64,000 nucleotides of DNA, taken from NCBI GenBank assembly GCA_019413925.1, contig DXMY01000041.1:84737-148736 (forward strand). Reading direction: 5' to 3'. Both the position numbers and the translations under genes were made by a program. Below the pieces are notes generated by a model. It was given only the letters and a program-made list of their open reading frames with translations, searched no databases and was not told the origin of the DNA. This stretch comes from Collinsella sp. Its GTDB lineage: Bacteria > Actinomycetota > Coriobacteriia > Coriobacteriales > Coriobacteriaceae. This document shows, piece by piece, positions 24,066 to 33,463 of this stretch (position 1 is the first letter of the stretch; every line of letters begins with the position of its first letter).

Positions 24066-25001
24066 TTATGCGTCCTTCATCTTGACGTCGAGGGCGTCGC
24101 GCAGACCGTCACCCAGCAGGGTGAAGGCGAGCACCGTCGAGAGAATTGCCAGACCGGGCATGATCATCATCCAGGGAGCGGTCAGAAGATACTGCTGACC
24201 GTCCTGAATCATGGAGCCCCACGAAGGCGTAGGCGGAATAACGCCCATGCCGAGGAAGGACAGAGCGGACTCGGTCAGAATGGCGCCACCAATGTTCATG
24301 GTCGCGTAGACCACGATGGAGGCGACGGAGTTCGGGAAGATGTGACGCACGACGATACGAGCATCAGATGCACCCATCGCGCGCGCTGCATCAACATAGT
24401 CGTTTTCCTTGACCGTCAAGATTGCAGAGCGGAAGACGCGCGCAATCGAAGGCCAGCCAAGAATGCCGATGGCGATAAAGACGTTCTGAAGACCACGGCC
24501 GATAACGGCGATCATGGCGACAACGAACAGCACGTACGGGAACGCCAGGAAGATGTCCGCACAGCGCATGATGATCGTATCCCAAATGCCGCCGTAGAAA
24601 CCGGCCAGGGCGCCCATGACCAGGCCGATCAATGTGGAGATGGCGGTGGCCATGATACCGACAGAAAGCGAAACGCGTGCACCGTAGATAACGCGGACGA
24701 GAATGTCGCGACCGAGGGCATCGGTGCCAAACGGGTGCTCGGCACACGGAGCCAGTAGCGATGTCTCGGCCATGGTGGTCGAATCGGAAGCCGTCGGCGA
24801 ACCGAGCCAGGGCTTAGCCCACAGATCTGCGGTCAGGGCAACCACAACGACGATGATGATCCAGCAGACACCGATAACGGCGAGCTTGTTCTTACGAAGA
24901 CGCTTAAAAGCGTCGCCCCACAGCGTGCGGGACTTGGCGGGAGCAGATGCGACCTTGGTGGCGGTAGCCTGCTCCTGAGACTGAGAATCAGTTTCCTGCA
25001 T
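24066..25001 (-). CDS. oppC: Oligopeptide ABC transporter permease OppC
   Basis: 311 residues with about six membrane segments. The first is near residues 40-62, after a cytoplasmic N-terminal tail. The EAA-loop region is DYVDAARAMGASDARIVVRHIFPN, followed by the OppC-type ending SFLGMGVIPPTPSWGSMI. GGGAGG precedes the ATG. It pairs with OppB in the membrane. Confidence 0.93.
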   Translation of the reverse strand: MQETDSQSQEQATATKVASAPAKSRTLWGDAFKRLRKNKLAVIGVCWIIIVVVVALTADLWAKPWLGSPTASDSTTMAETSLLAPCAEHPFGTDALGRDILVRVIYGARVSLSVGIMATAISTLIGLVMGALAGFYGGIWDTIIMRCADIFLAFPYVLFVVAMIAVIGRGLQNVFIAIGILGWPSIARVFRSAILTVKENDYVDAARAMGASDARIVVRHIFPNSVASIVVYATMNIGGAILTESALSFLGMGVIPPTPSWGSMIQDGQQYLLTAPWMMIMPGLAILSTVLAFTLLGDGLRDALDVKMKDA

Positions 25002-25015
25002 GAGACGTACCTCCC

Positions 25016-26053
25016 TTAGGCCTTATCCGACGGACCGCCAAGGCGGATGCGCGGGTCGAGGAATGCATAGCTAATGTCGACGAGCAGGTTGATCACCATG
25101 ACGACGACAACGATGAGCGTAACGCCGCCCATAACGATGGGCCAGTCACGCATGCTAATGGCGCGATAGACCTCATAGCCGATACCGGGCCAGTTGAAGA
25201 CCGTCTCGGTCAGGATGGCGCCCGAAAGCATGCCGCCAAAGTCGACACCAATATAGGTAACGACGGGGATGAGTGCATTCTTAAGCGCATGCTTGACGAT
25301 GATCGCACGATTGGAGAGACCCTTGGCCTTTGCCGTACGGATGTAATCCTGGTTCATGACGTCAAGCAGCTGCGAGCGCATAATGCGCGCAGCATAAGCG
25401 GTCGAAACCGAAGCCAGCGTAATGGTCGGAAGCACATAGTGCATCCAATCCTGATACTGAGAGCTGGAACCGCCGGCACCCGAGATCGGCATGGAGATTG
25501 CACCGCCCGTGGCGTCCTTGAGGATGACGCCAAAGAACAGCTGCAGCAACATACCGAGCCAGAAGGCCGGGACCGCAACGAGGATCGACGTGGTGAGCGT
25601 TACCAAAATATCCCAGAAGGAATAACGCTTTACCGCCGAAATGATACCCGCACCGATACCCATAATTGCCTCGAGCACGATGGCGCACGCGGCAAGTTTG
25701 ACCGTATACGGATACTTCTGGGCAAAGATTTCCGTAACCGGCAGCTTGCGCTGATACGAATTGCCCAGATCGCCATGAAGCAGGCCGTTCATGTAATACA
25801 AGTAACGGTCCACGAGCGACGTTTGAACGGGGTCGCCGTTCTCGTCAAGGATCGCGTTGCCGTCATCGTCCGTCTGGACCAGGTGATAGCGAACGCGAAG
25901 CTGAAGCTCCACCTCGGGGGACAGAGCCTTGTCTCCACCGATCAGCTTGATCGGATCTCCCGGCACGATATTCTGGAGGGCGAACAGAATCAGCGTAACG
26001 CCCAAAAACACCGGGATGAACTGAAGCACACGTTTAACGATGTACTTACCCAT
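25016..26053 (-). CDS. oppB: Oligopeptide ABC transporter permease OppB
   Basis: 345 residues. It starts with MGKYIVKRVLQFIPVFLGV, a membrane segment, and has about six segments in all with a sizeable external loop after the first. The EAA loop is YIRTAKAKGLSNRAIIVKHALKNAL, a BPD_transp_1 signature. The operon position (after the binding protein, before oppC) is standard. A stem-loop sits just upstream at 26085-26112. Confidence 0.93.
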   Translation of the reverse strand: MGKYIVKRVLQFIPVFLGVTLILFALQNIVPGDPIKLIGGDKALSPEVELQLRVRYHLVQTDDDGNAILDENGDPVQTSLVDRYLYYMNGLLHGDLGNSYQRKLPVTEIFAQKYPYTVKLAACAIVLEAIMGIGAGIISAVKRYSFWDILVTLTTSILVAVPAFWLGMLLQLFFGVILKDATGGAISMPISGAGGSSSQYQDWMHYVLPTITLASVSTAYAARIMRSQLLDVMNQDYIRTAKAKGLSNRAIIVKHALKNALIPVVTYIGVDFGGMLSGAILTETVFNWPGIGYEVYRAISMRDWPIVMGGVTLIVVVVMVINLLVDISYAFLDPRIRLGGPSDKA

Positions 26054-26084
26054 ACCACTCCCCTATCTAGGGATTAACCTAAAT

Positions 26085-26112
26085 GGGATGCCGATCGCCA
26101 GACCGGCATCCC
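26085..26112 (-). terminator. Stem-loop between oppA and oppB
   Basis: A perfect 9-bp stem GGGATGCCG/CGGCATCCC with a 10-nt loop and no long U-tract. Such hairpins often protect the abundant binding-protein mRNA or terminate part of transcription before the permease genes. Confidence 0.6.
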
Positions 26113-26209
26113 AAAATTACCATCAGCCAGTTTACCCCAGGTTAGGGAGAACTGTATGTTTCCCATGAGGTCTACGTAAATACTTGACCCTCACGGAAGC
26201 TGCAAACTC

Positions 26210-27886
26210 TTAGGCGAGCTCAGCGGTACCCAGATCGGCGTGCTTCTGCGGATCGACATAGAGGTGCTTAATGCGATCGGAGCCGGCGATGGTGTGCGTG
26301 TAGAACATAATCGGGATGACCGGGCAGTCGGCAGCGACCATTGCGTCGGCCTCCTGCATCTTAGCGACGCGCTCCTCGTCGTCAACAATAGTACGAGCCT
26401 CGTCGACCTTGGCGTCGAACTCGGGGTTGTTGTAACCGGAGCGGTTGTCGCCACCGAGGGAGTCGGAGTGGAACAGCGGATACAGGAAGTTGTCCATGAT
26501 CGGGTAGTCGGCAATCCAACCCAGACGACCGAACTGATAGTTAAAGTTCTGATACTGCTCGAGCAGGGCAGACCACTCAGGGGTATCGCTGACAGCGGTA
26601 ACGCCAACCTTGGCGAGGTCACCGATGATGGACTCCATGATCTCCTTGTGACCGCCGTCCTGGTTGTAGGACAGGGTCACGCTAATGCCACGATCCCCGT
26701 TAGCGCCAGCGGGAGCAACCTTGTCGAGGTACTCGTTAGCCTTGTCGACATCGTAGGCGCAGAACTCCCATGCGCCCTCCTTGTAGCCATCGATGCCCGG
26801 AGGAACAATGCCGTCGGCAGGAGTACGGGTACCCTTGAAGATGGTCTTGCAGATGGCCTCACGGTTGATGGCCAGGGAGATACCCCTGCGCAGGTCGGCG
26901 TTGCTGAACGGCTCGGCCGTGGTGTTGCAGGTCAGATAGTACGTGGAAGGCTCGGCGCCGAGCAGCATGCGCTCGCCGTCACCCATGGTGTAGCCGTCCT
27001 TGGACACGCCGCGATCCTTCTTGGCGGCGTCGATCTGAGCGACGGGAACGTCGCAGACATCGAGGTTACCGGCCTGGAACTCCTTGTAGGCGGTCTCCAT
27101 GTCCTTGATGACCTGGAAGTGGATGCCATCGATCTTGGCCTTGTCGCCATAGTAATCGTCGAACTTCTTGACGTTGATCTCCTGGCCATCCTCCCACTTG
27201 CCGTCCATCATGAACGGGCCGTTACCGACCGGGGCGAGGTAGAAGCTCTTGACATCGGACTCGGCGCACTCGGGAACCGGGGCCAGAGCCGGGTGAGAGG
27301 CGACGAAGGGGAAGTCGGCGTAAGCGGAAGCCAGCTTGACGACGAGGGTCTCATCGTCGGGGCAGGTAACACCGCTGAGCTCGGTAGCGTTACCGGCAAG
27401 CAGATCGTCATAGCCCTCGACCATGGAAAGGTGATAGGAGACCTCGGAAGGGCCGTACTCGGTAGCGACTGCCGACTTGGTGTTGACCAGACGCTCCCAA
27501 CCGAGCTTGAAGGACTTGGAGGTAACGTCGTCACCGTTGTGGAACTTGGCCTTCTTGATCTTGAAGGTGAACTCGGTGGCGTCGTCGTTGGCCTCGAAGG
27601 ACTCGCAAGCCAGCGGAACGATCTCGCCCTTCTCGGCGTCATAAGAGGTCAGAGCATCAAAGAGCTGGTACTCGACCTGAGTGCCCTGGTCCTCCTGGAC
27701 ATTGTAGGGGTCGATGCAGACCGGGTTGTTGATGTAGAAGTTCAGCTTCGAACCGGACTCAGAACCGGAAGCGTCGCCGCCCTTCTTGCCGCATGCGGCA
27801 AGAAAAGCCATGGAGCTCGCAGCAAGGGTACCGCCGACAAAGGCGCGACGACCCATAACGGGCTGGTGGAACATAGAATCAGCCAT
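26210..27886 (-). CDS. oppA: Oligopeptide-binding lipoprotein OppA-like
   Basis: 558 residues of the SBP_bac_5 family. The signal peptide has a twin-arginine-like segment (MGRRAFVGG) and a lipobox LAAC with C32 as the lipid-modified residue, so it is anchored outside the membrane. The mature part contains the family motif region FKIKKAKFHNGDDVTSKSF and DADAMVAADCPVIPI near the C-terminus. AAGGAGG fixes the ATG at 27886. It is the first gene of the opp operon and the stem-loop after it suggests higher expression than the permeases. The peptide preference is unknown. Confidence 0.92.
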   Translation of the reverse strand: MADSMFHQPVMGRRAFVGGTLAASSMAFLAACGKKGGDASGSESGSKLNFYINNPVCIDPYNVQEDQGTQVEYQLFDALTSYDAEKGEIVPLACESFEANDDATEFTFKIKKAKFHNGDDVTSKSFKLGWERLVNTKSAVATEYGPSEVSYHLSMVEGYDDLLAGNATELSGVTCPDDETLVVKLASAYADFPFVASHPALAPVPECAESDVKSFYLAPVGNGPFMMDGKWEDGQEINVKKFDDYYGDKAKIDGIHFQVIKDMETAYKEFQAGNLDVCDVPVAQIDAAKKDRGVSKDGYTMGDGERMLLGAEPSTYYLTCNTTAEPFSNADLRRGISLAINREAICKTIFKGTRTPADGIVPPGIDGYKEGAWEFCAYDVDKANEYLDKVAPAGANGDRGISVTLSYNQDGGHKEIMESIIGDLAKVGVTAVSDTPEWSALLEQYQNFNYQFGRLGWIADYPIMDNFLYPLFHSDSLGGDNRSGYNNPEFDAKVDEARTIVDDEERVAKMQEADAMVAADCPVIPIMFYTHTIAGSDRIKHLYVDPQKHADLGTAELA

Positions 27887-28126
27887 GCCATCCTCCTTAT
27901 GAGATAGGACAAAGAAATGTTCAGTCGGACACATGTCGAGACAATCCGATCCGAACCATCAAAACGCCGCCCGTTGCTATGGCTGGTTATGCACAACGAA
28001 CCAACGTTTCTCAATACAGTAGCGCATTTTATGCACGATTTGGGGCTAATTCCGGTCAACGGTCGAGAATTTCTTTAGTTGGGCGAAGTATGTGGGGATA
28101 TTTTGGCTCTGTTACAAATATGTAAA

Positions 28127-28154
28127 CAAAAAGGGTCCCGCACTTGCGGAACCC
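28127..28154 (-). terminator. Intrinsic terminator of secG
   Basis: Stem GGGTTCCGC/GCGGGACCC (28146-28154 with 28133-28141), one mismatch, 4-nt loop and six T residues on the minus strand. Confidence 0.82.
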
Positions 28155-28180
28155 TTTTCAAGTATTTATGTGGCTCGTGC

Positions 28181-28435
28181 TTAGTAGCCGACGATACCCT
28201 GCGGGAAGAAGAACATGCACAGGACGACACACACGGCAAAAACGACGGCCATAATTACCGTCAGGCGATCGAGGTTCTGCTCCATGACGCCCGTGGCAGA
28301 GCTGGAGTTATACAGCGAGCTAGCGATCATATCCGAAACGCCGGTGCCCTTACCAGAGTGCATCAGGACGAGAATCGTCAGCGCCACGGCAGAGACAGCC
28401 CAAACGACAAACAGAAGAATCTGAAACGGACCCAT
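28181..28435 (-). CDS. secG: Protein translocase subunit SecG
   Basis: 84 residues with two membrane segments (about 5-25 and 60-80) flanking the conserved cytoplasmic loop LVLMHSGKGTGVSDM. It is a component of the SecYEG channel. The position near tpiA-pgk-gap is conserved in many bacteria. It has its own terminator and is separated from gpmI by another terminator. Confidence 0.92.
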   Translation of the reverse strand: MGPFQILLFVVWAVSAVALTILVLMHSGKGTGVSDMIASSLYNSSSATGVMEQNLDRLTVIMAVVFAVCVVLCMFFFPQGIVGY

Positions 28436-28532
28436 AGATAAGCTCCTTAATAGAACAATTCAAACTCCAGTACTGTACCACAACCCCCAGCACTCCCCCA
28501 TCAGCCATTTGGTGACGAGGTAGAAATAGCGC

Positions 28533-28565
28533 AAAAAAAGAGGGTTGTCCGGTTGTGGACAACCC
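28533..28565 (-). terminator. Intrinsic terminator of gpmI
   Basis: Stem GGGTTGTCC/GGACAACCC (28557-28565 with 28542-28550), a 6-nt loop, then a T-rich tail of seven T residues on the minus strand. Confidence 0.88.
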
Positions 28566-28594
28566 CCTTACTAGAAAACGGTATTTGTTTTCTA

Positions 28595-30148
28595 TTAGGC
28601 CTCGGTGGCGAGTACGCGACCCGTCATCTCGGCGGAAGGCTCAATACCAGCCATGGTGAGCATGGTCGGAGCGATATCGGAAAGACGGCCGTCCTCGATA
28701 CCGGTGAGCTGTGCCTTCTCATCAACGATGATGAACGGCACGCGGTTGGTGGTGTGAGCCGTGAACGGATGCTTGGAACCGTCGGAAGCAACGTCAAACA
28801 TGTGATCGGCGTTGCCGTGATCGGCGGTAATCAGCGCAAAGCCGCCCTTAGCGAGAATCGCCGGGACAACCTTGGACAGGGCATCGTCAACAGCCTCGAC
28901 GGCCTTAACGGCAGCGTCGAAGACACCGGTGTGACCAACCATGTCGCAGTTTGCGAAGTTCACGATGTAGAAATCAGCGCGATCCTCGTTGATGGCGGCG
29001 ACAAGCTTCTCGGTAACCTCGGGAGCGCTCATCTCAGGTTGCAGGTCGTAGGTAGCGACCTTGGGAGAAGCGACGAGCACGCGCTCCTCGCCCTCCTTGG
29101 GCTCCTCGATGCCGCCGTTGAGGAAGAACGTCACGTGGGCGTACTTCTCGGTCTCGGCGGTGTGCAGCTGCTTCAGGCCATTGGCGGCGATAACGTCGGC
29201 CAGAACGTTCTCGGGGAACGTCTTGGGGAAGGCGACCTCGACGTCAAACGTCGGGTCGTACTCGGTCATCGTCACAAAGTGCGAAAGCTTGATCTGCTCG
29301 CGCTCAAAGCCGTCGAACTCCTTGTCCGTGAACACGCGAGTCATCTGACGAGCGCGGTCGGGACGGAAGTTGAAGAAGATGGCCGCGTCGCCCTCGTGGA
29401 TGCCCTCGTTGTGGGCAGCGAAGGGCTCGACGAACTCGTCGCCGCGCGGATCCTTCTCGTAGTAGGCCTTGATACCGGCAACAGGGTCGGTATCGGCATC
29501 GGATGCGTTGACCATGACATCGTAGGCGCGCTGGATGCGCTCCCAACGGTTGTCGCGGTCCATGGCCCAATAACGGCCCGAGACGGTGGCAACGCGAGCG
29601 TCGCAACCGGTCTCCTCGGAGATCTTAGCCAGGAAGGCGCAGAACTCACTCATGTAACCGGCACCGGACTGCGGGTCAACGTCGCGACCATCCATGAAGG
29701 CGTGGACGCGAACGGTCTTGACACCGTGCTCGGCAGCCATCTTGACCAGAGCCTCGACGTGGCTCATATGAGAATGAACACCGCCAGGGCTCATAAGGCC
29801 CATGAGGTGGAGAGTCTTGCCGTCAGCCTTGACGTCGTCCATAGCCTTGACGAAGACCTCGTTCTTGGCGATGGAGCCGTCCTTGATGGCATTGTTGATG
29901 CGCGAAAGCTCCTGGAACACGATGCGGCCGGCACCGATGTTGAGGTGACCCACCTCGGAGTTGCCCATCTGGCCATCGGGAAGACCCACGTCCTCGCCCG
30001 AAGCGCCGAGCGTGGTGTGGGGGTACTTCTCGTACAGGCTATCGAGGAAGGGCGTCTTGGCAGCGGCGACGGCGTTCTCGCCATCGGCCGGAGCCAGGCC
30101 GCAACCATCCATGATGATCAGGAGTGCAGGAAGATGACGCTGTGCCAT
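28595..30148 (-). CDS. gpmI: 2,3-bisphosphoglycerate-independent phosphoglycerate mutase
   Basis: 517 residues of the alkaline-phosphatase superfamily. It interconverts 3- and 2-phosphoglycerate using two manganese ions. The N-terminus IIMDGCGLAPADGENAV carries the first metal-binding Asp; GNSEVGHLNIGAGR holds the phospho-Ser region; TADHGNADHMFD near the C-terminus holds further metal ligands. It begins 5 nt after tpiA and completes a glycolytic run gap-pgk-tpiA-gpmI. Confidence 0.95.
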   Translation of the reverse strand: MAQRHLPALLIIMDGCGLAPADGENAVAAAKTPFLDSLYEKYPHTTLGASGEDVGLPDGQMGNSEVGHLNIGAGRIVFQELSRINNAIKDGSIAKNEVFVKAMDDVKADGKTLHLMGLMSPGGVHSHMSHVEALVKMAAEHGVKTVRVHAFMDGRDVDPQSGAGYMSEFCAFLAKISEETGCDARVATVSGRYWAMDRDNRWERIQRAYDVMVNASDADTDPVAGIKAYYEKDPRGDEFVEPFAAHNEGIHEGDAAIFFNFRPDRARQMTRVFTDKEFDGFEREQIKLSHFVTMTEYDPTFDVEVAFPKTFPENVLADVIAANGLKQLHTAETEKYAHVTFFLNGGIEEPKEGEERVLVASPKVATYDLQPEMSAPEVTEKLVAAINEDRADFYIVNFANCDMVGHTGVFDAAVKAVEAVDDALSKVVPAILAKGGFALITADHGNADHMFDVASDGSKHPFTAHTTNRVPFIIVDEKAQLTGIEDGRLSDIAPTMLTMAGIEPSAEMTGRVLATEA

Positions 30149-30153
30149 ATGTC

Positions 30154-30921
30154 CTACTCGCCTGCCTTGACGACCATAGAGGCGAAGTCGGCAGCCTTGA
30201 GCGAAGCGCCGCCCACGAGGGCGCCGTCGACGTCGGGCTTGGCGACGAGCTCGGCGATGTTGCCGGGCTTAGCAGAGCCACCATAGAGAACGCGGATGCC
30301 GTCGGCGAGCTCCTCACCGAACATCTCCTTGAGGGTCTCACGGATAGCGCCGCAGACCTCCTGAGCGTCCTCGGCGGTAGCGGTCTTGCCGGTGCCGATG
30401 GCCCAGATGGGCTCGTAGGCGACGACGACCTGCTTGGGGCAAGTGATCTCGAGACCCTCGAGACCAGCCTTGACCTGGTTCACGACGTGCTCGACATAGG
30501 TGCCGGCCTCGCGGACCTCAAGGGACTCGCCGCAGCAGAAGACAGGAACAAGACCGGCGGCAACGAGGGCCTTGGCCTTCTTGTTCTGATCCTCGTCGGT
30601 CTCGTGGAAGTAATCACGACGCTCGGAGTGACCGATGATGCAGTAGGTGCAGCCAGCGGACTTGAGCATGTCGCAAGAAGACTCACCGGTGAAGGCACCC
30701 TTGGCCTCCCAGTACACGTTCTGTGCACCGAGGGCGATGGGGGCAGCCTGAATACGGTCATGAACCGTGGTGATGTCGATGGTCGGAGGGCAGACGAGCA
30801 CCTCGACGCCAGCCGGAACCTCGGGCAGAGCCTGAGCCAGCTCGTCGGCGAGCTTGGCGGCCTCGGCGACGTCGTTGTTCATCTTCCAGTTACCAGCGAT
30901 AAGAAGGGTGCGATTAGGCAT
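30154..30921 (-). CDS. tpiA: Triosephosphate isomerase
   Basis: 255 residues. Catalytic elements are NWKMN (Lys), IIGHSERR (His) and the Glu of VAYEPIWAIGTGK, with the phosphate-binding YGGSAKPGN. The start overlaps the end of pgk by 8 bp, indicating translational coupling. Confidence 0.96.
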   Translation of the reverse strand: MPNRTLLIAGNWKMNNDVAEAAKLADELAQALPEVPAGVEVLVCPPTIDITTVHDRIQAAPIALGAQNVYWEAKGAFTGESSCDMLKSAGCTYCIIGHSERRDYFHETDEDQNKKAKALVAAGLVPVFCCGESLEVREAGTYVEHVVNQVKAGLEGLEITCPKQVVVAYEPIWAIGTGKTATAEDAQEVCGAIRETLKEMFGEELADGIRVLYGGSAKPGNIAELVAKPDVDGALVGGASLKAADFASMVVKAGE

Positions 30922-32104
30922 CGAGAAGCGCCTCCACTCCGGGCAGGGCCTTACCCTCGACGAGCTCCATGGAAGCGCCACCACCGGTAGAGATCCAGCT
31001 CATCTTGTCGGCCAGGTTGAACTTGTTGACGGCTGCGACAGAGTCGCCACCACCGATGATCGAGGTGCAATCAGCCTCGGCGACAGCCTCGGCGATAGCC
31101 TGGGTGCCGTGAGCGAAGTTATCGAACTCGAAGACGCCCATGGGGCCATTCCAGAACACAGTCTTGGCACCCTTGACAGCCTCGGCGTAGAGCTCCTCGG
31201 TCTTGGGGCCGATGTCCATACCCTCACGGTCGTCGGGGATAGCGTCGGAAGCGACAACCTCGGGGACAGCATCCTCGCCAAAGTGATCAGCAACGCGGTT
31301 GTCGATGGGGAGCAGGATCTTGACGCCCTTCTCCTCGGCCTTCTTGAGCATCTCACCGGCGCGCTCGACCCAGTCCTCTTCCTTGAGGGACTGACCGACG
31401 GACAGGCCCTGAGCCAGGAAGAAGGTGTAGGCCATGCCGCCACCGATGATCAGGGTATCAGCGGAGTCGATGAGGTGATCGAGAACGCCGATCTTGGAGG
31501 AAACCTTGGAACCGCCGACGATGGCGACGAAGGGGCGCTCGGGCTCGGCGAAGATGCCGGTCAGCGTGTCGACCTCCTTCTCGAGCAGGAAGCCGGCGAC
31601 GGCAGGCAGGTAAGCGGCGGGGCCCACGACGGAACCCTGGGCGCGGTGTGCGGTGCCGAAGGCATCGAGAACGAAGACGTCACCATAGGAAGCGAGCTTC
31701 TTGGCGATCTCGGGATCGTTCTTCTTCTCACGCTTGTCAAAACGGACGTTCTCGAGAACGAGGACCTTGCCCGGCTCGACGGCGGCGACAGCCTCGGCGG
31801 CCTTCTCGCCATACGTGTCGGCAACAAAAGCAACGTCAAGGCCAGAGAGCTCAGCGAGCTTCTTGGCGACAGGCTCGAGGGAAAGCTCGGGCTGGAAGCC
31901 AGTGCCCTCAGGACGGCCGAGGTGGCTCATGAGGATGACGCGAGCGTTGTGCTCAACGAGGTAGTTGATGGTGGGCAGGGCAGCCTTGATACGGGTGGTG
32001 TCGCCAACGACGCCATCCTTGATAGGCACGTTGAAGTCAACGCGGACGAGAACGCGCTTGCCGTCGACATCGATGTCGCGGACGGTCTTCTTGGTAAAGG
32101 CCAT
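30914..32104 (-). CDS. pgk: Phosphoglycerate kinase
   Basis: 396 residues. Signature regions are RVLVRVDFNVP near the N-terminus, SHLGRPEG, the nucleotide-binding GGSKVSSKI, and IGGGDSVAAV near the C-terminus. It forms 3-phosphoglycerate and ATP. It is separated from upstream gap by a terminator-like hairpin, so it may have partly independent expression. Confidence 0.96.
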   Translation of the reverse strand: MAFTKKTVRDIDVDGKRVLVRVDFNVPIKDGVVGDTTRIKAALPTINYLVEHNARVILMSHLGRPEGTGFQPELSLEPVAKKLAELSGLDVAFVADTYGEKAAEAVAAVEPGKVLVLENVRFDKREKKNDPEIAKKLASYGDVFVLDAFGTAHRAQGSVVGPAAYLPAVAGFLLEKEVDTLTGIFAEPERPFVAIVGGSKVSSKIGVLDHLIDSADTLIIGGGMAYTFFLAQGLSVGQSLKEEDWVERAGEMLKKAEEKGVKILLPIDNRVADHFGEDAVPEVVASDAIPDDREGMDIGPKTEELYAEAVKGAKTVFWNGPMGVFEFDNFAHGTQAIAEAVAEADCTSIIGGGDSVAAVNKFNLADKMSWISTGGGASMELVEGKALPGVEALLDA

Positions 32105-32160
32105 GTTTGCTTCTACCTTTCGTACGTGTCTGCCTCCCATTACGGCAGACGATTTCCTAT

Positions 32161-32205
32161 AAAAAGGGCGCGACCCTAGGGTGTAAGCCCTATGAGGCCG
32201 CGCCC
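32161..32205 (-). terminator. Terminator-like hairpin between gap and pgk
   Basis: Outer stem GGGCGCGGCC/GGTCGCGCCC (32196-32205 with 32166-32175) with an inner TAGGG/CCCTA pairing, then five T residues on the minus strand. It would reduce read-through from gap into pgk. Confidence 0.75.
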
Positions 32206-32244
32206 TTCTTTAGACGCTCAACGAGCTATTCGCTAAAAGCTAAA

Positions 32245-33270
32245 TTAAGCAACGAACTTCTCGAAGTACTTGATGGTGCGGACCATCTGAGAGGTGTAGG
32301 AGTTCTCGTTGTCGTACCAAGAGGTGACCTGAACGAGGGTCTGGCCGTTGCCGAGATCAGAGCACATGGTCTGAGTGGCGTCGAAGATGGAGCCGTGGGT
32401 CTCGCCGACGATGTCGCGGGAGACGATCTGGTCCTCGTTGTAGGCGAAGGTATCGGGGATGGTCTCGGCGTAGGCCTTCATGGCAGCGTTGACCTCGTCG
32501 ACGGTGACCTTCTTGTCAACGACGGCGTAGAGGTTGGTCAGCGAGCCGGTCGGCGTCGGGACGCGCTGGGCGGCACCGATGAGCTTGCCGTTGAGCTCGG
32601 GGAGAACCAGGCCGATGGCCTTGGCAGCGCCCGTGGTGTTCGGGACGATGTTCTCGGAGCAGGCGCGGGAGCGACGGAAGTTGCCCTTGCGCTGCGGGCC
32701 GTCGAGCGGCATCTGGTCGCCGGTGAAGGCGTGGATGGTGGTCATGATGCCGGAGACGATGGGAGCGAAGTCGTTCAGACCCTTGGCCATCGGGGCGAGG
32801 CAGTTGGTGGTGCAGGAAGCAGCGGAGATGATGTTGTCCTCAGCGGTCAGCGTCTCATGGTTGACGTTGTACACGATGGTGGGCAGATCGCTGCCGGCCG
32901 GAGCGGAGATGACGACCTTCTTGGCGCCAGCGTTGATGTGGGCCTGAGCCTTAGCCTTGCTGGTGTAGAAGCCGGTGCACTCGAGAACGACGTCGACGTC
33001 GAGGTCGCCCCAAGGCAGGTTGTTGGCGTCGGCCTCCTTGTAGATCTTGATCTCCTTGCCGTCAACGGTGATGGAATCCTCGCCAGCGACGACCTCGTGA
33101 TCGCGAGCATAGTTGCCCTGCGTGGAGTCGTACTTCAGCAGGTAAGCGAGCATATCGGGAGAGGTGAGGTCGTTGATAGCGACGATCTCGGAGCCCTCAT
33201 GACCGAACATCTGGCGGAAGGCCAGACGACCGATGCGACCGAAGCCGTTAATAGCAACCTTTACTGCCAT
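32245..33270 (-). CDS. gap: Glyceraldehyde-3-phosphate dehydrogenase
   Basis: 341 residues. The NAD-binding motif is NGFGRIGR, an Asp in INDLTS favours NAD over NADP, and the catalytic Cys is C153 in [12 protein letters not shown]. The ATG at 33270 gives the classic [15 protein letters not shown] start and follows AAAGGAG. A LacI-family-type palindrome lies 134 bp upstream. A hairpin separates gap from pgk. Confidence 0.96.
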   Translation of the reverse strand: MAVKVAINGFGRIGRLAFRQMFGHEGSEIVAINDLTSPDMLAYLLKYDSTQGNYARDHEVVAGEDSITVDGKEIKIYKEADANNLPWGDLDVDVVLECTGFYTSKAKAQAHINAGAKKVVISAPAGSDLPTIVYNVNHETLTAEDNIISAASCTTNCLAPMAKGLNDFAPIVSGIMTTIHAFTGDQMPLDGPQRKGNFRRSRACSENIVPNTTGAAKAIGLVLPELNGKLIGAAQRVPTPTGSLTNLYAVVDKKVTVDEVNAAMKAYAETIPDTFAYNEDQIVSRDIVGETHGSIFDATQTMCSDLGNGQTLVQVTSWYDNENSYTSQMVRTIKYFEKFVA

Positions 33271-33403
33271 TGTGTCTCCTTTCGTAAGGCCCCCGCAAGC
33301 TACAGCGCCTGCCGTTGAGGCCCACAAACTAACCACTCGCCTAATATACCTTTTTTTTGGCTTGAATTTCACGAGAATGCTCGAAATTGAAAATCAAATT
33401 TGT

Positions 33404-33419
33404 GTTAAAACGCTTTAAC
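33404..33419. promoter_or_regulatory. Palindromic operator upstream of gap
   Basis: GTTAAA-ACGC-TTTAAC has perfect 6-bp arms and a CG-centred core, like sites of LacI/CcpA-type regulators (compare the cre pattern TGWAARCGNTTWNCW on the minus strand). Control of glycolytic gap by such a regulator is plausible; the regulator gene is not in the window. Confidence 0.4.
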
Positions 33420-33463
33420 GTATAAAACAGCAGTTAAACCACCATAAAAGCTATTGCGTTAAA

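Noticed and set aside
21814..24198. Open frame of 794 codons antisense to oppF and oppD
   Set aside because: It covers two clear ATPase genes plus a palindromic repeat and lacks start signals.
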